NCBI RefSeq assembly: GCF_900100875.1
Contig: NZ_FNKQ01000002.1
Coordinates: 434,001-498,000, forward strand
Reading direction: 5' to 3'
Length of the DNA stretch: 64,000 bases
Source of the DNA: Halopelagius longus
GTDB taxonomy: Archaea > Halobacteriota > Halobacteria > Halobacteriales > Haloferacaceae
The notes under the pieces were generated by a model. It saw only the letters and a program-made list of their open reading frames with translations. It searched no databases and had not been told where the DNA came from. This document shows positions 7,471 through 16,594 of the stretch, piece by piece (within the stretch, counting starts at the first letter, position 1; every line of letters begins with the position of its first letter). The position numbers were made by a program, and so were the translations under genes.

Positions 7471-8904
7471 TCAGGCGACTCTATCGACGACCGTGCCGTC
7501 GTCCACGACGAGGTTGTACGCCTCCTCGTCGTCGTTCCACAGACAGAGGACGTTCTCGAAGGCCAGTACGTCGCCGTAGTCGGCGCGCGCGAGTTCCTCG
7601 TTGAGTGCGTCGCGCTTGGTCAAGACGGCGTAGTGGCCGACGGACTCGCTCCCGTCTGACACCTTGTAGAGGGGGTTGGCGTCGTCGTCCTCCGCGAGGT
7701 TCCGGCTCAGTTTCACCGCCAAGAGGTCGATTCGCTCGGTGACGTGGCGGTCCATCTCGGCCATCTTGGCGAACCGGTCGACGGAGGCGGTCACCTCGCG
7801 GCGGCGGACGCCGTCGGTCCGGAGAACCGAGTAGGAGAACTGCACCGTCTCGTTCAGGAACGTGCCGTCGTCCTCCCCCGCCTCGTCCAATCGCCGTTGG
7901 AACGACGGCGCGTCGATGTCGTCGCGCCTGTCGAACGACCACCCGCGGTCCGAGGGGGCCTCCCCCGGCCACAGGCGGAGCGTCGGCGAGTAGACGGTCA
8001 CGTTTCCGTCCGGGGGCGCGACGGCGCGTTCCACCTCGCGCAGGCCGACGCTGGTGTTGAGGTCCGCGGGCGCGAGAGCGACGACGGACCCCTCGTCGGC
8101 GAGAACGTCGAGGTACTTCCGGACGACCGATTCGGGGTCGTCCAGTTCGCTCAGGACGTTCGCGAAGAGGACGATATCGAACTCGTCGGCGTCGTCGCCG
8201 TCTGCGCCGTCCACGACGCCCCGCGCGTCGAAGTCCTCCGCCGTCTCGCGGTGGACCGTCGTCCGGAAGTTCGGCCCCGTCTCCTCCAGCATCCGTTCGA
8301 GGATATCCGCGGAGGCGGACGGTTCGACGGCGTGGTAGTCCACGAGGGCGTCGTCGGGCAGGTAGTCGTGCAGGCCCAACGCGGGGCCGCCGGTGCCCGC
8401 GCCCACGTCGAGGACGCGGCAGACGCGCGGGAGGTGGCCCGTCTCCGCCAAATCGTCGAGGACGTAGCCGACGGCGGCGTAGTAGTCCGGCAGGTGATAG
8501 AGACCGTAGCCGAGTGCGGCCGTCCCGTCGTACTCGACGGGGTTCTGCCGGTAGTAGTCCTCCTTCAGGCGGCGAATCGTCTCTCTGAGTTCGTCGCCGC
8601 CGTCGCCGCGGTGCCAGTTGACGCCGCGGCGTCCGACGAGAACGTCCTCGAACGCGAACGCGTACTGTTCGGGGAACTCGGTGGGGGTCCACGATTCGAG
8701 GGGCGCGGGGTCGTCGTTCGCCGGCACGAACGTCCCGTCGTCGCGTTCGACCAAGCGGAGGTCGTACGCCTCCTCCCTGAGGGTCTGTCTGACCACCGCC
8801 GGGTGGGGCGTTCCCTCGATGTACTCGCAGATCTCCTCGGGGTCTATCGGCCGGACGTTTCGCAGGTACTTCGCGTTCGAGCGAACCGCCTCGCGGTCTA
8901 TCAC
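7471..8904 (-). CDS. SAM-dependent methyltransferase, Rsm22-like
   Basis: This 477-residue class I methyltransferase has its SAM-binding motif I, VLDVGAGTGGPALGL, near residue 165. Motif IV-like FDIVLFANVLSELDD is near residue 250 and a post-motif region near 275. The N-terminal region and overall size resemble the Rsm22 family (ribosomal small-subunit-associated methyltransferase-like proteins), but the identification is by general resemblance only. It starts with GTG at 8904, overlapping the tyrA stop by four bases (GTGA), so translation is probably coupled. Ribosome or RNA modification is a plausible role; the substrate is not shown. Confidence 0.65.
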   Translation of the reverse strand: MIDREAVRSNAKYLRNVRPIDPEEICEYIEGTPHPAVVRQTLREEAYDLRLVERDDGTFVPANDDPAPLESWTPTEFPEQYAFAFEDVLVGRRGVNWHRGDGGDELRETIRRLKEDYYRQNPVEYDGTAALGYGLYHLPDYYAAVGYVLDDLAETGHLPRVCRVLDVGAGTGGPALGLHDYLPDDALVDYHAVEPSASADILERMLEETGPNFRTTVHRETAEDFDARGVVDGADGDDADEFDIVLFANVLSELDDPESVVRKYLDVLADEGSVVALAPADLNTSVGLREVERAVAPPDGNVTVYSPTLRLWPGEAPSDRGWSFDRRDDIDAPSFQRRLDEAGEDDGTFLNETVQFSYSVLRTDGVRRREVTASVDRFAKMAEMDRHVTERIDLLAVKLSRNLAEDDDANPLYKVSDGSESVGHYAVLTKRDALNEELARADYGDVLAFENVLCLWNDDEEAYNLVVDDGTVVDRVA

Positions 8905-9662
8905 CGGCGTTCACCTCCGGACCCGAATGCGCCGTCTCCGGCCGCCTCCTCGTACAACTCCTCGAACGCCTCGCCGTCGGCGTCGGCGAGGCGCCGGGCC
9001 GCCTCCGCCACCCGGTCCGCGCCGGGGAACGACTCCTGAATCTCGCGGTAGACGCGGGGCGTCCCCGTCGTCACCGCCTCGACGAGTTCGTCCATGCCGG
9101 CGGATATCGGCGTGGCGAACTCCTCGCGCACGTCCTCGGCGGCGAGTGCGTACGCGAGGATGGCCGCGTGCGCGCCCGCCTGCACCGTCTCCATCGCGGC
9201 GTCGTGCTCCGTCGCCGTCGTCTCGAACACCTCGTTGCCCGCGTCGGCCACCGCATCGAGAACCGCGTCGGAGACGGGGCCGGGGGCGTCGGCGACGACG
9301 GCGACGTTGCCGGGAGCGTTCTCCGGCGCGAACAACGGGTGCAGGCTGACCCGTTCGCGGTCGGGTGCCGCCGCCCGCATCGCCGCCACGGGCGCGTCCA
9401 TCACGCCCGTCACGTCCACCACTGCGCGTTCCGCCTTCGGCGCGTGCTCTCTGACCGCCTCCCGGACGGTAGAGATGGGTACGGCCAGACAGACGGCGTC
9501 GAACGACTCCTCGGCGTCGAGCGAAACCGCCCGGCCGACGGACTCGGCGGCCGCCTCGGCGGCCCCGGGGTCCCTGTCGGCGTACGCCACGTCGAACTCG
9601 GCGGCCAACGTCTCCCCGGCCCAACGGCCCATCGCGCCCGCGCCGACGACGAGTACCTCCAT
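8901..9662 (-). CDS. tyrA: Prephenate dehydrogenase
   Basis: This 253-residue protein begins with a Rossmann NAD(P)-binding motif, VLVVGAGAMGRW (residues 3-14). It continues with CLAVPISTVREAV near residue 57, VDVTGVM near residue 83 and SLHPLFAPE near residue 105 with the catalytic-region His. These are TyrA hallmarks, so the enzyme should oxidatively decarboxylate prephenate to 4-hydroxyphenylpyruvate in tyrosine synthesis. It is shorter than bacterial bifunctional TyrA and has no chorismate mutase or ACT domain. It is the first gene of a coupled pair with the methyltransferase. aroA and aroC, two other aromatic-pathway genes, lie 3-10 kb away. Confidence 0.85.
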   Translation of the reverse strand: MEVLVVGAGAMGRWAGETLAAEFDVAYADRDPGAAEAAAESVGRAVSLDAEESFDAVCLAVPISTVREAVREHAPKAERAVVDVTGVMDAPVAAMRAAAPDRERVSLHPLFAPENAPGNVAVVADAPGPVSDAVLDAVADAGNEVFETTATEHDAAMETVQAGAHAAILAYALAAEDVREEFATPISAGMDELVEAVTTGTPRVYREIQESFPGADRVAEAARRLADADGEAFEELYEEAAGDGAFGSGGERR

Positions 9663-9819
9663 CGCCGCCGACTACGCACCGGGCGCGTCAAAAGGAGTTC
9701 GGTGCGCGCCCCGTCTCGCGCCGGGTTCCCGGCGACCCCGCCTCCCTGCGCGCCCGACGACCGTCGCCCTCCTCGTCTCGCGGGGTAACGTGAAGTACTC
9801 GCACGCGGTACGTGTGCAC

Positions 9820-10665
9820 ATGCCATCGAATAAACTCGACGGGCGTGTAGCGTTTATCACGGGGACGAGTCGGGGAATCGGGAAGGCGTTGGCGCTTCAC
9901 CTCGCCGACCGCGGCGTCAAAGTCGTCTCGACGGGGAAGACGGTCGAACCGCGGGACGACCTCCCCGGAACTATCGTCGAGACGACGGAGGAGATACGCG
10001 AGAGGGGAGGCGAGTCCATCTGGCGGCAGATAGACGTGCGCGACGAGGAGTCCGTCGAGGCCGCAATCGAGGAGACGGTCGAGGAGTTCGGCGGCCTCGA
10101 CTTCGTGGTGAACAACGCCGGCGCGATACAGATGGCCCCGTTCGAGGAGACGCCGCCGAAGCGGTTCGACCTGCTGAACGACGTGAACGTGCGCGGGACG
10201 TACGCGACGACGTACGCCGCCCTCCCGCACCTGCGAGAGAGCGACCACGCGCACGTTCTGGCGTTCTCGCCGCCCGTCACCGACCCCTCTCGGCCGGGGA
10301 TGGCCGCCTACGCCGTCTCGAAGTACGGGATGACCGTGACGATGCAGTCGTTGGCCGGGGAACTCGCCGACGACGGCGTCGCCGCCAACGCCCTCTGGCC
10401 CGTCGCGGCCGTCGAGAGCGAAGCGACGCGGCACTTCGGCATGGGCACGGAGGAGGACTGGCGGCGTCCCGAGGTGGTCTGCGACGCGGTGGAGGCGGTT
10501 CTCCGGCGCGACCCCGCCGAGTGTACGGGCAACGCCTTCTACGACGAGGCGATTCTCCGCGAGGAGGGCGTCGAGGACTTCTCGCGGTACAACGTCGTCG
10601 AGGACGCCGACCCCGGGCCGATGTCCGCCCGCCTGTTCGACCCCGACTTCGAGCGTCCCGCGTAG
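9820..10665 (+). CDS. Short-chain dehydrogenase/reductase
   Basis: This 281-residue SDR has the cofactor motif TGTSRGIG (residues 15-22), NNAG (near residue 98), and a C-terminal long tail. At the catalytic site the usual Ser is within LAFSPPV and the Y-x-x-x-K motif is present as YAVSK near residue 165. The closest look is to HSDL2-type SDRs, whose members act on fatty or steroid-like substrates, but the substrate is unknown. The ATG at 9820 is chosen. The stop is followed at once by two back-to-back short palindromes. It is transcribed divergently from tyrA. Confidence 0.8.
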   Translation: MPSNKLDGRVAFITGTSRGIGKALALHLADRGVKVVSTGKTVEPRDDLPGTIVETTEEIRERGGESIWRQIDVRDEESVEAAIEETVEEFGGLDFVVNNAGAIQMAPFEETPPKRFDLLNDVNVRGTYATTYAALPHLRESDHAHVLAFSPPVTDPSRPGMAAYAVSKYGMTVTMQSLAGELADDGVAANALWPVAAVESEATRHFGMGTEEDWRRPEVVCDAVEAVLRRDPAECTGNAFYDEAILREEGVEDFSRYNVVEDADPGPMSARLFDPDFERPA

Positions 10666-10696
10666 TTGGTATCACTACCAATATCAAGTGTGATAT
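10666..10696. repeat. Two adjoining perfect inverted repeats after the SDR stop codon
   Basis: TTGGTA-TCAC-TACCAA (10666-10681) and ATATCA-AGTG-TGATAT (10681-10696) share one base and begin directly after the TAG at 10663-10665. Each has six-base arms and a four-base spacer. They could be a double hairpin acting at the transcript end or a pair of operator sites. No poly-T run follows immediately. Confidence 0.6.
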
Positions 10697-10914
10697 TCAG
10701 ACGCATAACGTTAAAAGGGAGACGCCCATCGGACGATTTGGGGTTAGTAAGCGTGCGACGCTAGGTGCGGCCCACGAAGGGGGGAATGCACCTCACGTTT
10801 CAGTTTTAGTACATGGCGGTCCGTTTCGAACCCGTCTCGATGAACCTCCAGTATCTGCCGTAAACAGCGTCTTTCGGCCGTCAGACGTATAAACTCACGC
10901 TGACAGGTGCGTAG

Positions 10915-10921
10915 TTTTATA
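10915..10921 (+). promoter_or_regulatory. TATA-like box for the thioredoxin-fold gene at 10948
   Basis: TTTTATA is centred 30 bp before the ATG, giving a probable leaderless transcript. The 282-bp spacer 10666-10947 holds no convincing gene. A second A+T-rich TATA-like site, GTATAAAC, is near 10887-10894. Confidence 0.5.
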
Positions 10922-10947
10922 CTGTAGTAGACACATTAGACGTACCG

Positions 10948-11454
10948 ATGAGATTCCCTTCGGTCCCGGGGCGAGACACCGACGGCCAGCGAGTGAAACT
11001 GCCGGACGATTTCGAGGGGGACCAGACGCTCGTCGTCATCAGCTTTCACGCACGCCAACAGTCGCTCGTGGACTCGTGGCGAGGGTTCGCGAACGACCTC
11101 GAAGACGAGTACGACCACTTCTCCTACTACGAACTGTTCGTCTCCGGGAGTCGAAGCGGGATGCTCCCCCCGACGGCGACGGGCGGTCTCTCGCCGGCGA
11201 ACGCCCGGCGGAAACTCCACGACCGGACGGTGCTCGTCCCCGTGGACAAGAGCGCCTTCCGACGCCGCCTCGGCCTCCTCGGCGAACAGACCATCTACGC
11301 GTTCCTCATCGAGGACGGCGAGGTGGTCCGACAGGCGGCGGGCGTGCTGACGCCGAAGACCGCAGAAGCGCTCGAATCGCTCCTCGCGGAGTGGTCGCAC
11401 GCGCAGTCGCGGTGGTCGGAACTCGGCGGCGAGACGGCGGATTCGGACGACTGA
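10948..11454 (+). CDS. Thioredoxin-like-fold protein without CxxC
   Basis: This 168-residue protein starts with a peroxiredoxin/Atp10-like pattern: MRFPSVPGRDTDGQRVKLPDDF, then TLVVISFHARQQSLVDSW near residues 27-44, and a final beta-strand region, QTIYAFLIEDGEVVRQAAG, near residues 112-130. The pattern suggests a thioredoxin fold, but the usual active-site cysteines are missing (HARQQ where CxxC would be), so it is unlikely to be a redox enzyme. ATP10-type assembly factors share this feature. This is an inference from pattern; it is not a firm family assignment. Confidence 0.55.
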   Translation: MRFPSVPGRDTDGQRVKLPDDFEGDQTLVVISFHARQQSLVDSWRGFANDLEDEYDHFSYYELFVSGSRSGMLPPTATGGLSPANARRKLHDRTVLVPVDKSAFRRRLGLLGEQTIYAFLIEDGEVVRQAAGVLTPKTAEALESLLAEWSHAQSRWSELGGETADSDD

Positions 11455-11499
11455 ACTCTCGACCCCTCGAACGACTAGCTCTCGAACTGCCCTCCCTTT

Positions 11500-12672
11500 T
11501 CAGACGACGAGTTCGACCGGGTACGACGTGAGGTTCTCGTACCCGTCTTCGGTGACGACGACGATGTCCTCGATGCGGACGCCGCCCACCTCGGGGTCGT
11601 ACAGCCCCGGCTCTATCGTTATCACGTGTCCCGGCTTCAACTCGCCGCCGTCGAGGGAGACGCGCGGGCGTTCGTGCACGTCGAGTCCGACGCCGTGGCC
11701 CGTCGAGTGGATGAATCCCGTCTCCGTCGTCGGGTCCGACCGGAGCGTCGGGTGGCCCGCTTCCTCGTACACGTCGCAGACCGCCCCGTGAACGTCCGCC
11801 CCGGTCGCGCCGGGTTCCACGGCGTCGAGGGCCGCCGTCCGCGCCTCGTCGGTCAACTCGAACCACTCGCGGACCGTCTCGGAGGCGTCGCCCTTCAGGA
11901 ACGTCCGCGTCATGTCGGCGTGGTACTTCGTCTCCTTCGACCGCGGGAAGATGTCGACGATGACGGGTTCGTCCGCTCTGAGGGGGCCGCTTCCGCGGTT
12001 GTGCGGGTCCGCGGCGTCCGCGCCGCAGGCGACGATGGTCTCGTCCAGCGCACAACCGTGCCGGAGGAGGGTGAGCTCTATCTCCTCTTTGACCCGTTCG
12101 GCGGTGAGCGAGTCCCCCTCGTAGACGAGCGTTCCGTCCCGCACGTCGGCGTCGGCGAGGAGGGTCTCCGCGGCGCGCATGGCCGCCTCGTTCGCGTCTT
12201 GAGCGTTTCGGACGTGCTCTACCTCCTCGTCGGTCTTCGTCGCGCGAATCTCCGTCACCACGTCCTCCGTCTCGGGTTCGACCGTCACGCCCCGTTCGCG
12301 GAGGGTGTCCGCCGGGCCGAGAGGGAAGCGGTCGGGCGTCGCCACCGACTCGACGCCCTCGTCGTCGAGGAAGGCGGCGACGGCGCGGGCGGTGGCCTCC
12401 GCGGAGCCGTGTTCGGCGGCGAGTTCGCGGTAGTCGTACTCGACGAGGCGGGCGACCCTGTCGGCGCGGGACTCCTTCTTCGCGCGGCCGTACTCCAGCG
12501 AGGAGACCAGAAGCGACGTTCGCTCCGGCGTGTAGAGCGTGACGAACGGGTCGGGCGCGTCGAAGCCCGAGACGTACCGCTGCGTCGAATCCGTGCTGGC
12601 CGCGTTCACGAGGTAGCCGTCGAGTCCGCGGTCCGCGAGGTACTCGTCCAGAAGCGAGAGGTCCGGTTCCAT
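11500..12672 (-). CDS. M24-family metallopeptidase (Xaa-Pro aminopeptidase-like)
   Basis: This 390-residue M24 peptidase has an N-terminal creatinase-like domain (about residues 1-145) and a pita-bread catalytic domain. The five metal ligands are visible: Asp in VIVDIFPR, Asp in YHADMTRTF, His in [13 protein letters not shown], Glu in TIEPGLY and Glu in [10 protein letters not shown]. It probably removes an N-terminal residue before proline or acts on a small peptide. The start at 12672 is preferred; an in-frame ATG at 12711 would add 13 residues. It is divergent from aroA. Confidence 0.85.
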   Translation of the reverse strand: MEPDLSLLDEYLADRGLDGYLVNAASTDSTQRYVSGFDAPDPFVTLYTPERTSLLVSSLEYGRAKKESRADRVARLVEYDYRELAAEHGSAEATARAVAAFLDDEGVESVATPDRFPLGPADTLRERGVTVEPETEDVVTEIRATKTDEEVEHVRNAQDANEAAMRAAETLLADADVRDGTLVYEGDSLTAERVKEEIELTLLRHGCALDETIVACGADAADPHNRGSGPLRADEPVIVDIFPRSKETKYHADMTRTFLKGDASETVREWFELTDEARTAALDAVEPGATGADVHGAVCDVYEEAGHPTLRSDPTTETGFIHSTGHGVGLDVHERPRVSLDGGELKPGHVITIEPGLYDPEVGGVRIEDIVVVTEDGYENLTSYPVELVV

Positions 12673-12826
12673 GGCCCGCGATTGGCCCTCGTCGGTTAAA
12701 TCGTCACGCATCGCGGAACTCCCGGCGCGCCTCGGGGGACGCTTCGACCCCGCTCTGGACGTTCCGAAACGGCGAAACGTAGCCCCTTCCGGTACCCTCA
12801 TGCCTCACCCCGCGTCATCCCTGCGC

Positions 12827-14125
12827 ATGGACGTCACCATCTCGAACTCCCGCGTTTCGGGTCGGACCCGAGCGCCGCCCTCGAAGAGTTACACCCACCG
12901 GGCCGTACTCGCCGCCGGATACGGGGACGAAGCCACCGTTCGCGACCCCCTCGTCAGCGCCGACACCAAGGCGACGATGCGCGCGGTGGAGGCCTTCGGC
13001 GGGTCGGTCGAACGGGCGGAGGACGACTCCCACCTCGTCGTGGAGGGGTTCGGCGGCCGTCCCGGCGTCCCCGACGACGTGGTGAACTGCGAGAACTCCG
13101 GGACGACGATGCGTCTGGTCACCGCCTGCGGTGCACTCGCGGACGGCTTGGTCGTCCTGACGGGCGACGACTCGCTCCGGTCGCGCCCGCAGGGACCCCT
13201 CCTCTCGGCAATCGAGGACCTCGGCGGGCGCGGCGAGTCCACGCGACGGAACGGACAGGCCCCCCTCGTCGTCGGCGGTGCGACGCGCGGTGGGCGCGTC
13301 GCCATCCCCGGCGACGTCTCCTCGCAGTACATCACCGCCCTGCTCATGGCCGGAGCGGTCACCGACGAGGGAATCGAAATCGAACTGGAGACGGAACTGA
13401 AGTCCGCGCCGTACGTGGACATCACCCTCGAAGTGCTGGCCGACTTCGGCGTCGAGGCGGAGCGAACCGACGAGGGGTTCGCCGTCGAGGGGGGCCAGTC
13501 GTACGCTCCGGAGGGCGGCGAGTACGCCGTCCCCGGCGACTTCTCCTCGATGTCGTACCTGCTGGCGGCGGGGGCCGTCGCCGCCGAGGCGGACGACGCC
13601 GTCGTCGTCGAGGGCGCGCGACCCAGCGCACAGGGCGACAGCGCCATCGTCGATATCCTCGAATCGATGGGGGCCGAGGTGTCGTGGGACCGCGAGGCGG
13701 GCGAGATTACGGTTCCGCGGGCCGACCTGACCGGGACGACGGTGGACGTGGGCGACACGCCCGACCTCCTGCCGACGATAGCGACGCTCGGAGCGGTGGC
13801 CGACGGCGACACCGTCGTCGAGAACTGCGAACACGTCCGGTACAAGGAGACCGACCGCGTCAGCGCGATGGCCGAGGAACTGGAGAAGATGGGCGCGTCG
13901 GTGACCGAAGAGCGGGACCGCCTCACGGTTCACGGCGGCGAGACGACCCTCACGGGCGCACGCGTGGACGGCCGACACGACCACCGCATCGTGATGTCCC
14001 TCGCCGTCGCGGGCCTCGTCGCCGAGGGCGAGACGACCGTCGAGGGCGCGGAACACGTGGACGTGTCGTTCCCGAACTTCTTCGACTCGATGGCGTCGCT
14101 GGGCGTCGAACTCCGCCGGGAGTGA
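12827..14125 (+). CDS. aroA: 3-phosphoshikimate 1-carboxyvinyltransferase (EPSP synthase)
   Basis: This 432-residue enzyme joins phosphoenolpyruvate to shikimate-3-phosphate in the shikimate pathway. The signatures are clear: [11 protein letters not shown] near residue 17, [11 protein letters not shown] near residue 88, [12 protein letters not shown] near residue 116 and [14 protein letters not shown] near residue 340. [10 protein letters not shown] fits the usual N-terminus, so 12827 is chosen; the in-frame ATG at 12800 would add nine residues. It is convergent with nadC. aroC lies 3.9 kb downstream and tyrA about 3 kb upstream, so the aromatic genes are loosely grouped without forming an operon. 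Confidence 0.95.
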   Translation: MDVTISNSRVSGRTRAPPSKSYTHRAVLAAGYGDEATVRDPLVSADTKATMRAVEAFGGSVERAEDDSHLVVEGFGGRPGVPDDVVNCENSGTTMRLVTACGALADGLVVLTGDDSLRSRPQGPLLSAIEDLGGRGESTRRNGQAPLVVGGATRGGRVAIPGDVSSQYITALLMAGAVTDEGIEIELETELKSAPYVDITLEVLADFGVEAERTDEGFAVEGGQSYAPEGGEYAVPGDFSSMSYLLAAGAVAAEADDAVVVEGARPSAQGDSAIVDILESMGAEVSWDREAGEITVPRADLTGTTVDVGDTPDLLPTIATLGAVADGDTVVENCEHVRYKETDRVSAMAEELEKMGASVTEERDRLTVHGGETTLTGARVDGRHDHRIVMSLAVAGLVAEGETTVEGAEHVDVSFPNFFDSMASLGVELRRE

Positions 14126-14158
14126 CCGGAGAGGCGTGACTCCGGGCGGTTCCGCGAG

Positions 14159-15028
14159 TTAGCCGGTCCGGAAGGAGTAATCGAGGGCCGGAGCCGAGTG
14201 GGTGAGACTCCCCATGGAGACGACGTCCACGCCCGTCGCGGCGTAGTCGGGCACCGTCTCGACGGTGATGCCGCCCGACGCCTCCGTGTGGACCTCCCGA
14301 CCCAGTTCCGCGGCCGCGTCGTTCACTAACTGGACCGCGCGCGCCGTCTCCTCGGGGGTCATGTTGTCCAAGAGGACGATGTCCGCGCCGACTCGGGCGG
14401 CCCGCGGGGCGTCCGCGGGGTCTTCCACCTCTACCTCGATTTTCGTCGCGAACGACGCGCGCTCGCGGAACCGCTCGACGGCCGATTCGAGTCCCTGCTC
14501 GGCGATGTGGTTGTCTTTGACCATCACCATGTGCGAGAGGTCGAGTCGGTGCGTGTCGCCGCCGCCGGCGACGATGGCGCGCTTCTCGACGCCGCGGAGT
14601 CCGGGCGTCGTCTTCCGCGTGCCGGCGATGCGGACGCCCGAGTCGCCCGCCCCCGCGCGAGAGTCTCCGTCGGGCGCTTCGCCGACCGCTTCGCGCGCCG
14701 CCTCGACGGCCTCGCGCGTCTTCGTCGCGACGCCGGAGGCGTGTCCGGCGACGTTCACCGCGACGCGTTCGCCGCGGAGGATGTCCTCGGCGGGCCCCTC
14801 GACTTCGAGCACCGCCTCGCCGGCGTCGAGTTCGTCGCCCGCGGCCGACCGCTCGGTGACGGACGCGCCGAGGTACTCGAAGACGGCCTTCGCGGCGTCG
14901 AGTCCGGCGGCGACGCCGGGTTCGGTGGCGACGAGTCGTCCCGTCGTCTCGCCGGGCACGTCGTTCGTCACGTCGTGGTGTCCGATATCCTCGCGGAGCC
15001 ACGCTTCGATCGTAGCGTTCGGAAGCAT
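14159..15028 (-). CDS. nadC: Nicotinate-nucleotide pyrophosphorylase (quinolinate phosphoribosyltransferase)
   Basis: This 289-residue enzyme converts quinolinate and PRPP to nicotinate mononucleotide, the third step of de novo NAD synthesis. Hallmarks are EDIGHHDVTND (residues 13-23), GERVAVNVAGHASGVAT near residue 82, RIAGTRKTTPGLR near residue 128, HRLDLSHMVMVKDNHI near residue 155, and VDVVSMGSLTHS near the C-terminus. It is the last gene of the nadA-nadB-nadC operon, starting six bases after the nadB stop. Confidence 0.95.
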   Translation of the reverse strand: MLPNATIEAWLREDIGHHDVTNDVPGETTGRLVATEPGVAAGLDAAKAVFEYLGASVTERSAAGDELDAGEAVLEVEGPAEDILRGERVAVNVAGHASGVATKTREAVEAAREAVGEAPDGDSRAGAGDSGVRIAGTRKTTPGLRGVEKRAIVAGGGDTHRLDLSHMVMVKDNHIAEQGLESAVERFRERASFATKIEVEVEDPADAPRAARVGADIVLLDNMTPEETARAVQLVNDAAAELGREVHTEASGGITVETVPDYAATGVDVVSMGSLTHSAPALDYSFRTG

Positions 15029-15034
15029 CCGCTC

Positions 15035-16594
15035 TCACTCCGCCCTCGGTTCCGCCGGCTCCTCGACGAGGGTGTGCGTGCCGACGGACCGGTCGTTCTC
15101 GCTCGCGGCCCGCATCACGAGCAGTGCGGTGACCGTCGCGGAGCGCAGTTCGTACAGCGAACGGGTCGTCCGCGTGCGGACGTAGGCGTCCACCTCGCCC
15201 TTCAGTCGGCGGAGGACCGCGCGCCCGCGTTCGAGTTCCGACGGCCGACGCCGCAGTCCGGCGCACTCGCCCATCGCGCGGCGCAGGCGGACGAACTTCT
15301 CGCTCGCGAAGGCGTCGGGGAGTTCGGGGTCGGAGTCGCGGAGTTCCGGGACTTCGACCCGTTCCGGCGGGCGGCCGGCCGCGTCTTCGCCCGCGCGGAG
15401 GCCCCAGACGAGTCCTTCGAGCAGGGACGTAGACGCCAATCGGTTCGCGCCGTGGACGCCGGTCCGGGCGCACTCGCCGACGGCGTACAGTCGGTCGAGC
15501 GACGCGCGGCCGCGCGAATCGACGGCGATACCGCCGCAGAGGAAGTGTTCCGCCGGCGCGACCGGGATGCCCGACGTCCACTCGACGCCGCGGTCCTCGC
15601 ACGTCGCGGCCAAGTCGGGGAACTCCTCGGCGAAGTCCACCGGCGATACGTCCAAGACGACGTCGCCGGTCGCGTCTCGCTCGGATCGGACGGCCCGCGC
15701 GACCACGTCCCGCGGGGCCAGTTCGGCGTCCTCGTGGTAGTCGGGCATGAACCGGTCGCCCTCGGCGTTCCGGAGGACGGCCCCCTCGCCGCGGACCGCT
15801 TCGCTGACGAGGAACGGGTCGGCCCCGTCGGTCGCTCCGGCGTCTCCGTTTCCATCGCCGTCCGCGGGCGCGTAGACCGTCGGGTGGAACTGGACGTACT
15901 CCATGTCCGCGACGTCCGCCCCGGCGAGTGCCGCCATGGCGACGCCGTCGCCGGTCGACCCGTCGGGGTTGGTCGAACGGGGGTACAGGTCGCCGATGCC
16001 GCCCGTCGCGAGCACCGTCGCCCCCGCGAACGTCGGCGTCACCTCCCCGTCGCGTTCGAGCATCGCGCCGCGGACGCCGCCCTCGTGCGTGAGGAGTTCG
16101 AGCGCCGCGGTGTCCTCCAGAATCGTCACGCCGTCGCGGGAGTCGAGGTGGTCGAGGAAGGGGACGTGGACGTGCTTGCCGGTCGAGGCGTCCACGTGGA
16201 GGATTCGCGGTTCGTCGTGGGCGGCCTCCCGGCCGAAGTCGTACTCCGCGCCCGCCGCGTCGAACTCGATTCCGAGCGTGTCGAGTAGCACGTCCTCGAC
16301 CGCGTCGTTCGCGTTCTCGACGAGGACGTCCACGGCGTCGGACTCTGCGGTGCCGTCGCTCGCGGTCAGGATGTCCGCTTTGAACTGCGCCGGGTCGTCG
16401 CGGGCGACGGCGATACCGCCCTGCGCCCACCACGAGGAGGCGTCCGCCGGGCGCGTCGCCTTCGTCGCGACGGTGACGTCGGCCCCCTCGCGGGCGGCGC
16501 CGAGTGCGGCGGCGAGGCCGGCGATTCCGGACCCGACGACCAACACGTCCGTCTCGCGGCAGTCGCCGTCGCCCGCTACCGTCGCGTCGCTCAC
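15035..16594 (-). CDS. nadB: L-aspartate oxidase
   Basis: This 519-residue FAD enzyme oxidises L-aspartate to iminoaspartate, which NadA uses. The FAD-binding VLVVGSGIAGLAAAL is near residues 18-32. SSWWAQGGIAVA near residue 52, STGDGVAMAALAGA near residue 205, EYVQFHPT near residue 224 and GVHGANRLASTSLLEG near residue 370 are typical of the succinate dehydrogenase/aspartate oxidase superfamily; the last is an L-aspartate oxidase hallmark. The start is the GTG at 16594, which overlaps the nadA stop by four bases (GTGA), so translation is probably coupled. Confidence 0.95.
   Translation of the reverse strand: MSDATVAGDGDCRETDVLVVGSGIAGLAAALGAAREGADVTVATKATRPADASSWWAQGGIAVARDDPAQFKADILTASDGTAESDAVDVLVENANDAVEDVLLDTLGIEFDAAGAEYDFGREAAHDEPRILHVDASTGKHVHVPFLDHLDSRDGVTILEDTAALELLTHEGGVRGAMLERDGEVTPTFAGATVLATGGIGDLYPRSTNPDGSTGDGVAMAALAGADVADMEYVQFHPTVYAPADGDGNGDAGATDGADPFLVSEAVRGEGAVLRNAEGDRFMPDYHEDAELAPRDVVARAVRSERDATGDVVLDVSPVDFAEEFPDLAATCEDRGVEWTSGIPVAPAEHFLCGGIAVDSRGRASLDRLYAVGECARTGVHGANRLASTSLLEGLVWGLRAGEDAAGRPPERVEVPELRDSDPELPDAFASEKFVRLRRAMGECAGLRRRPSELERGRAVLRRLKGEVDAYVRTRTTRSLYELRSATVTALLVMRAASENDRSVGTHTLVEEPAEPRAE

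Noticed and set aside
13950..16433. 827-codon frame on the minus strand
   Set aside because: It is an antisense/other-frame shadow of aroA, nadC and nadB, extremely Arg/Gly-rich and without family resemblance.
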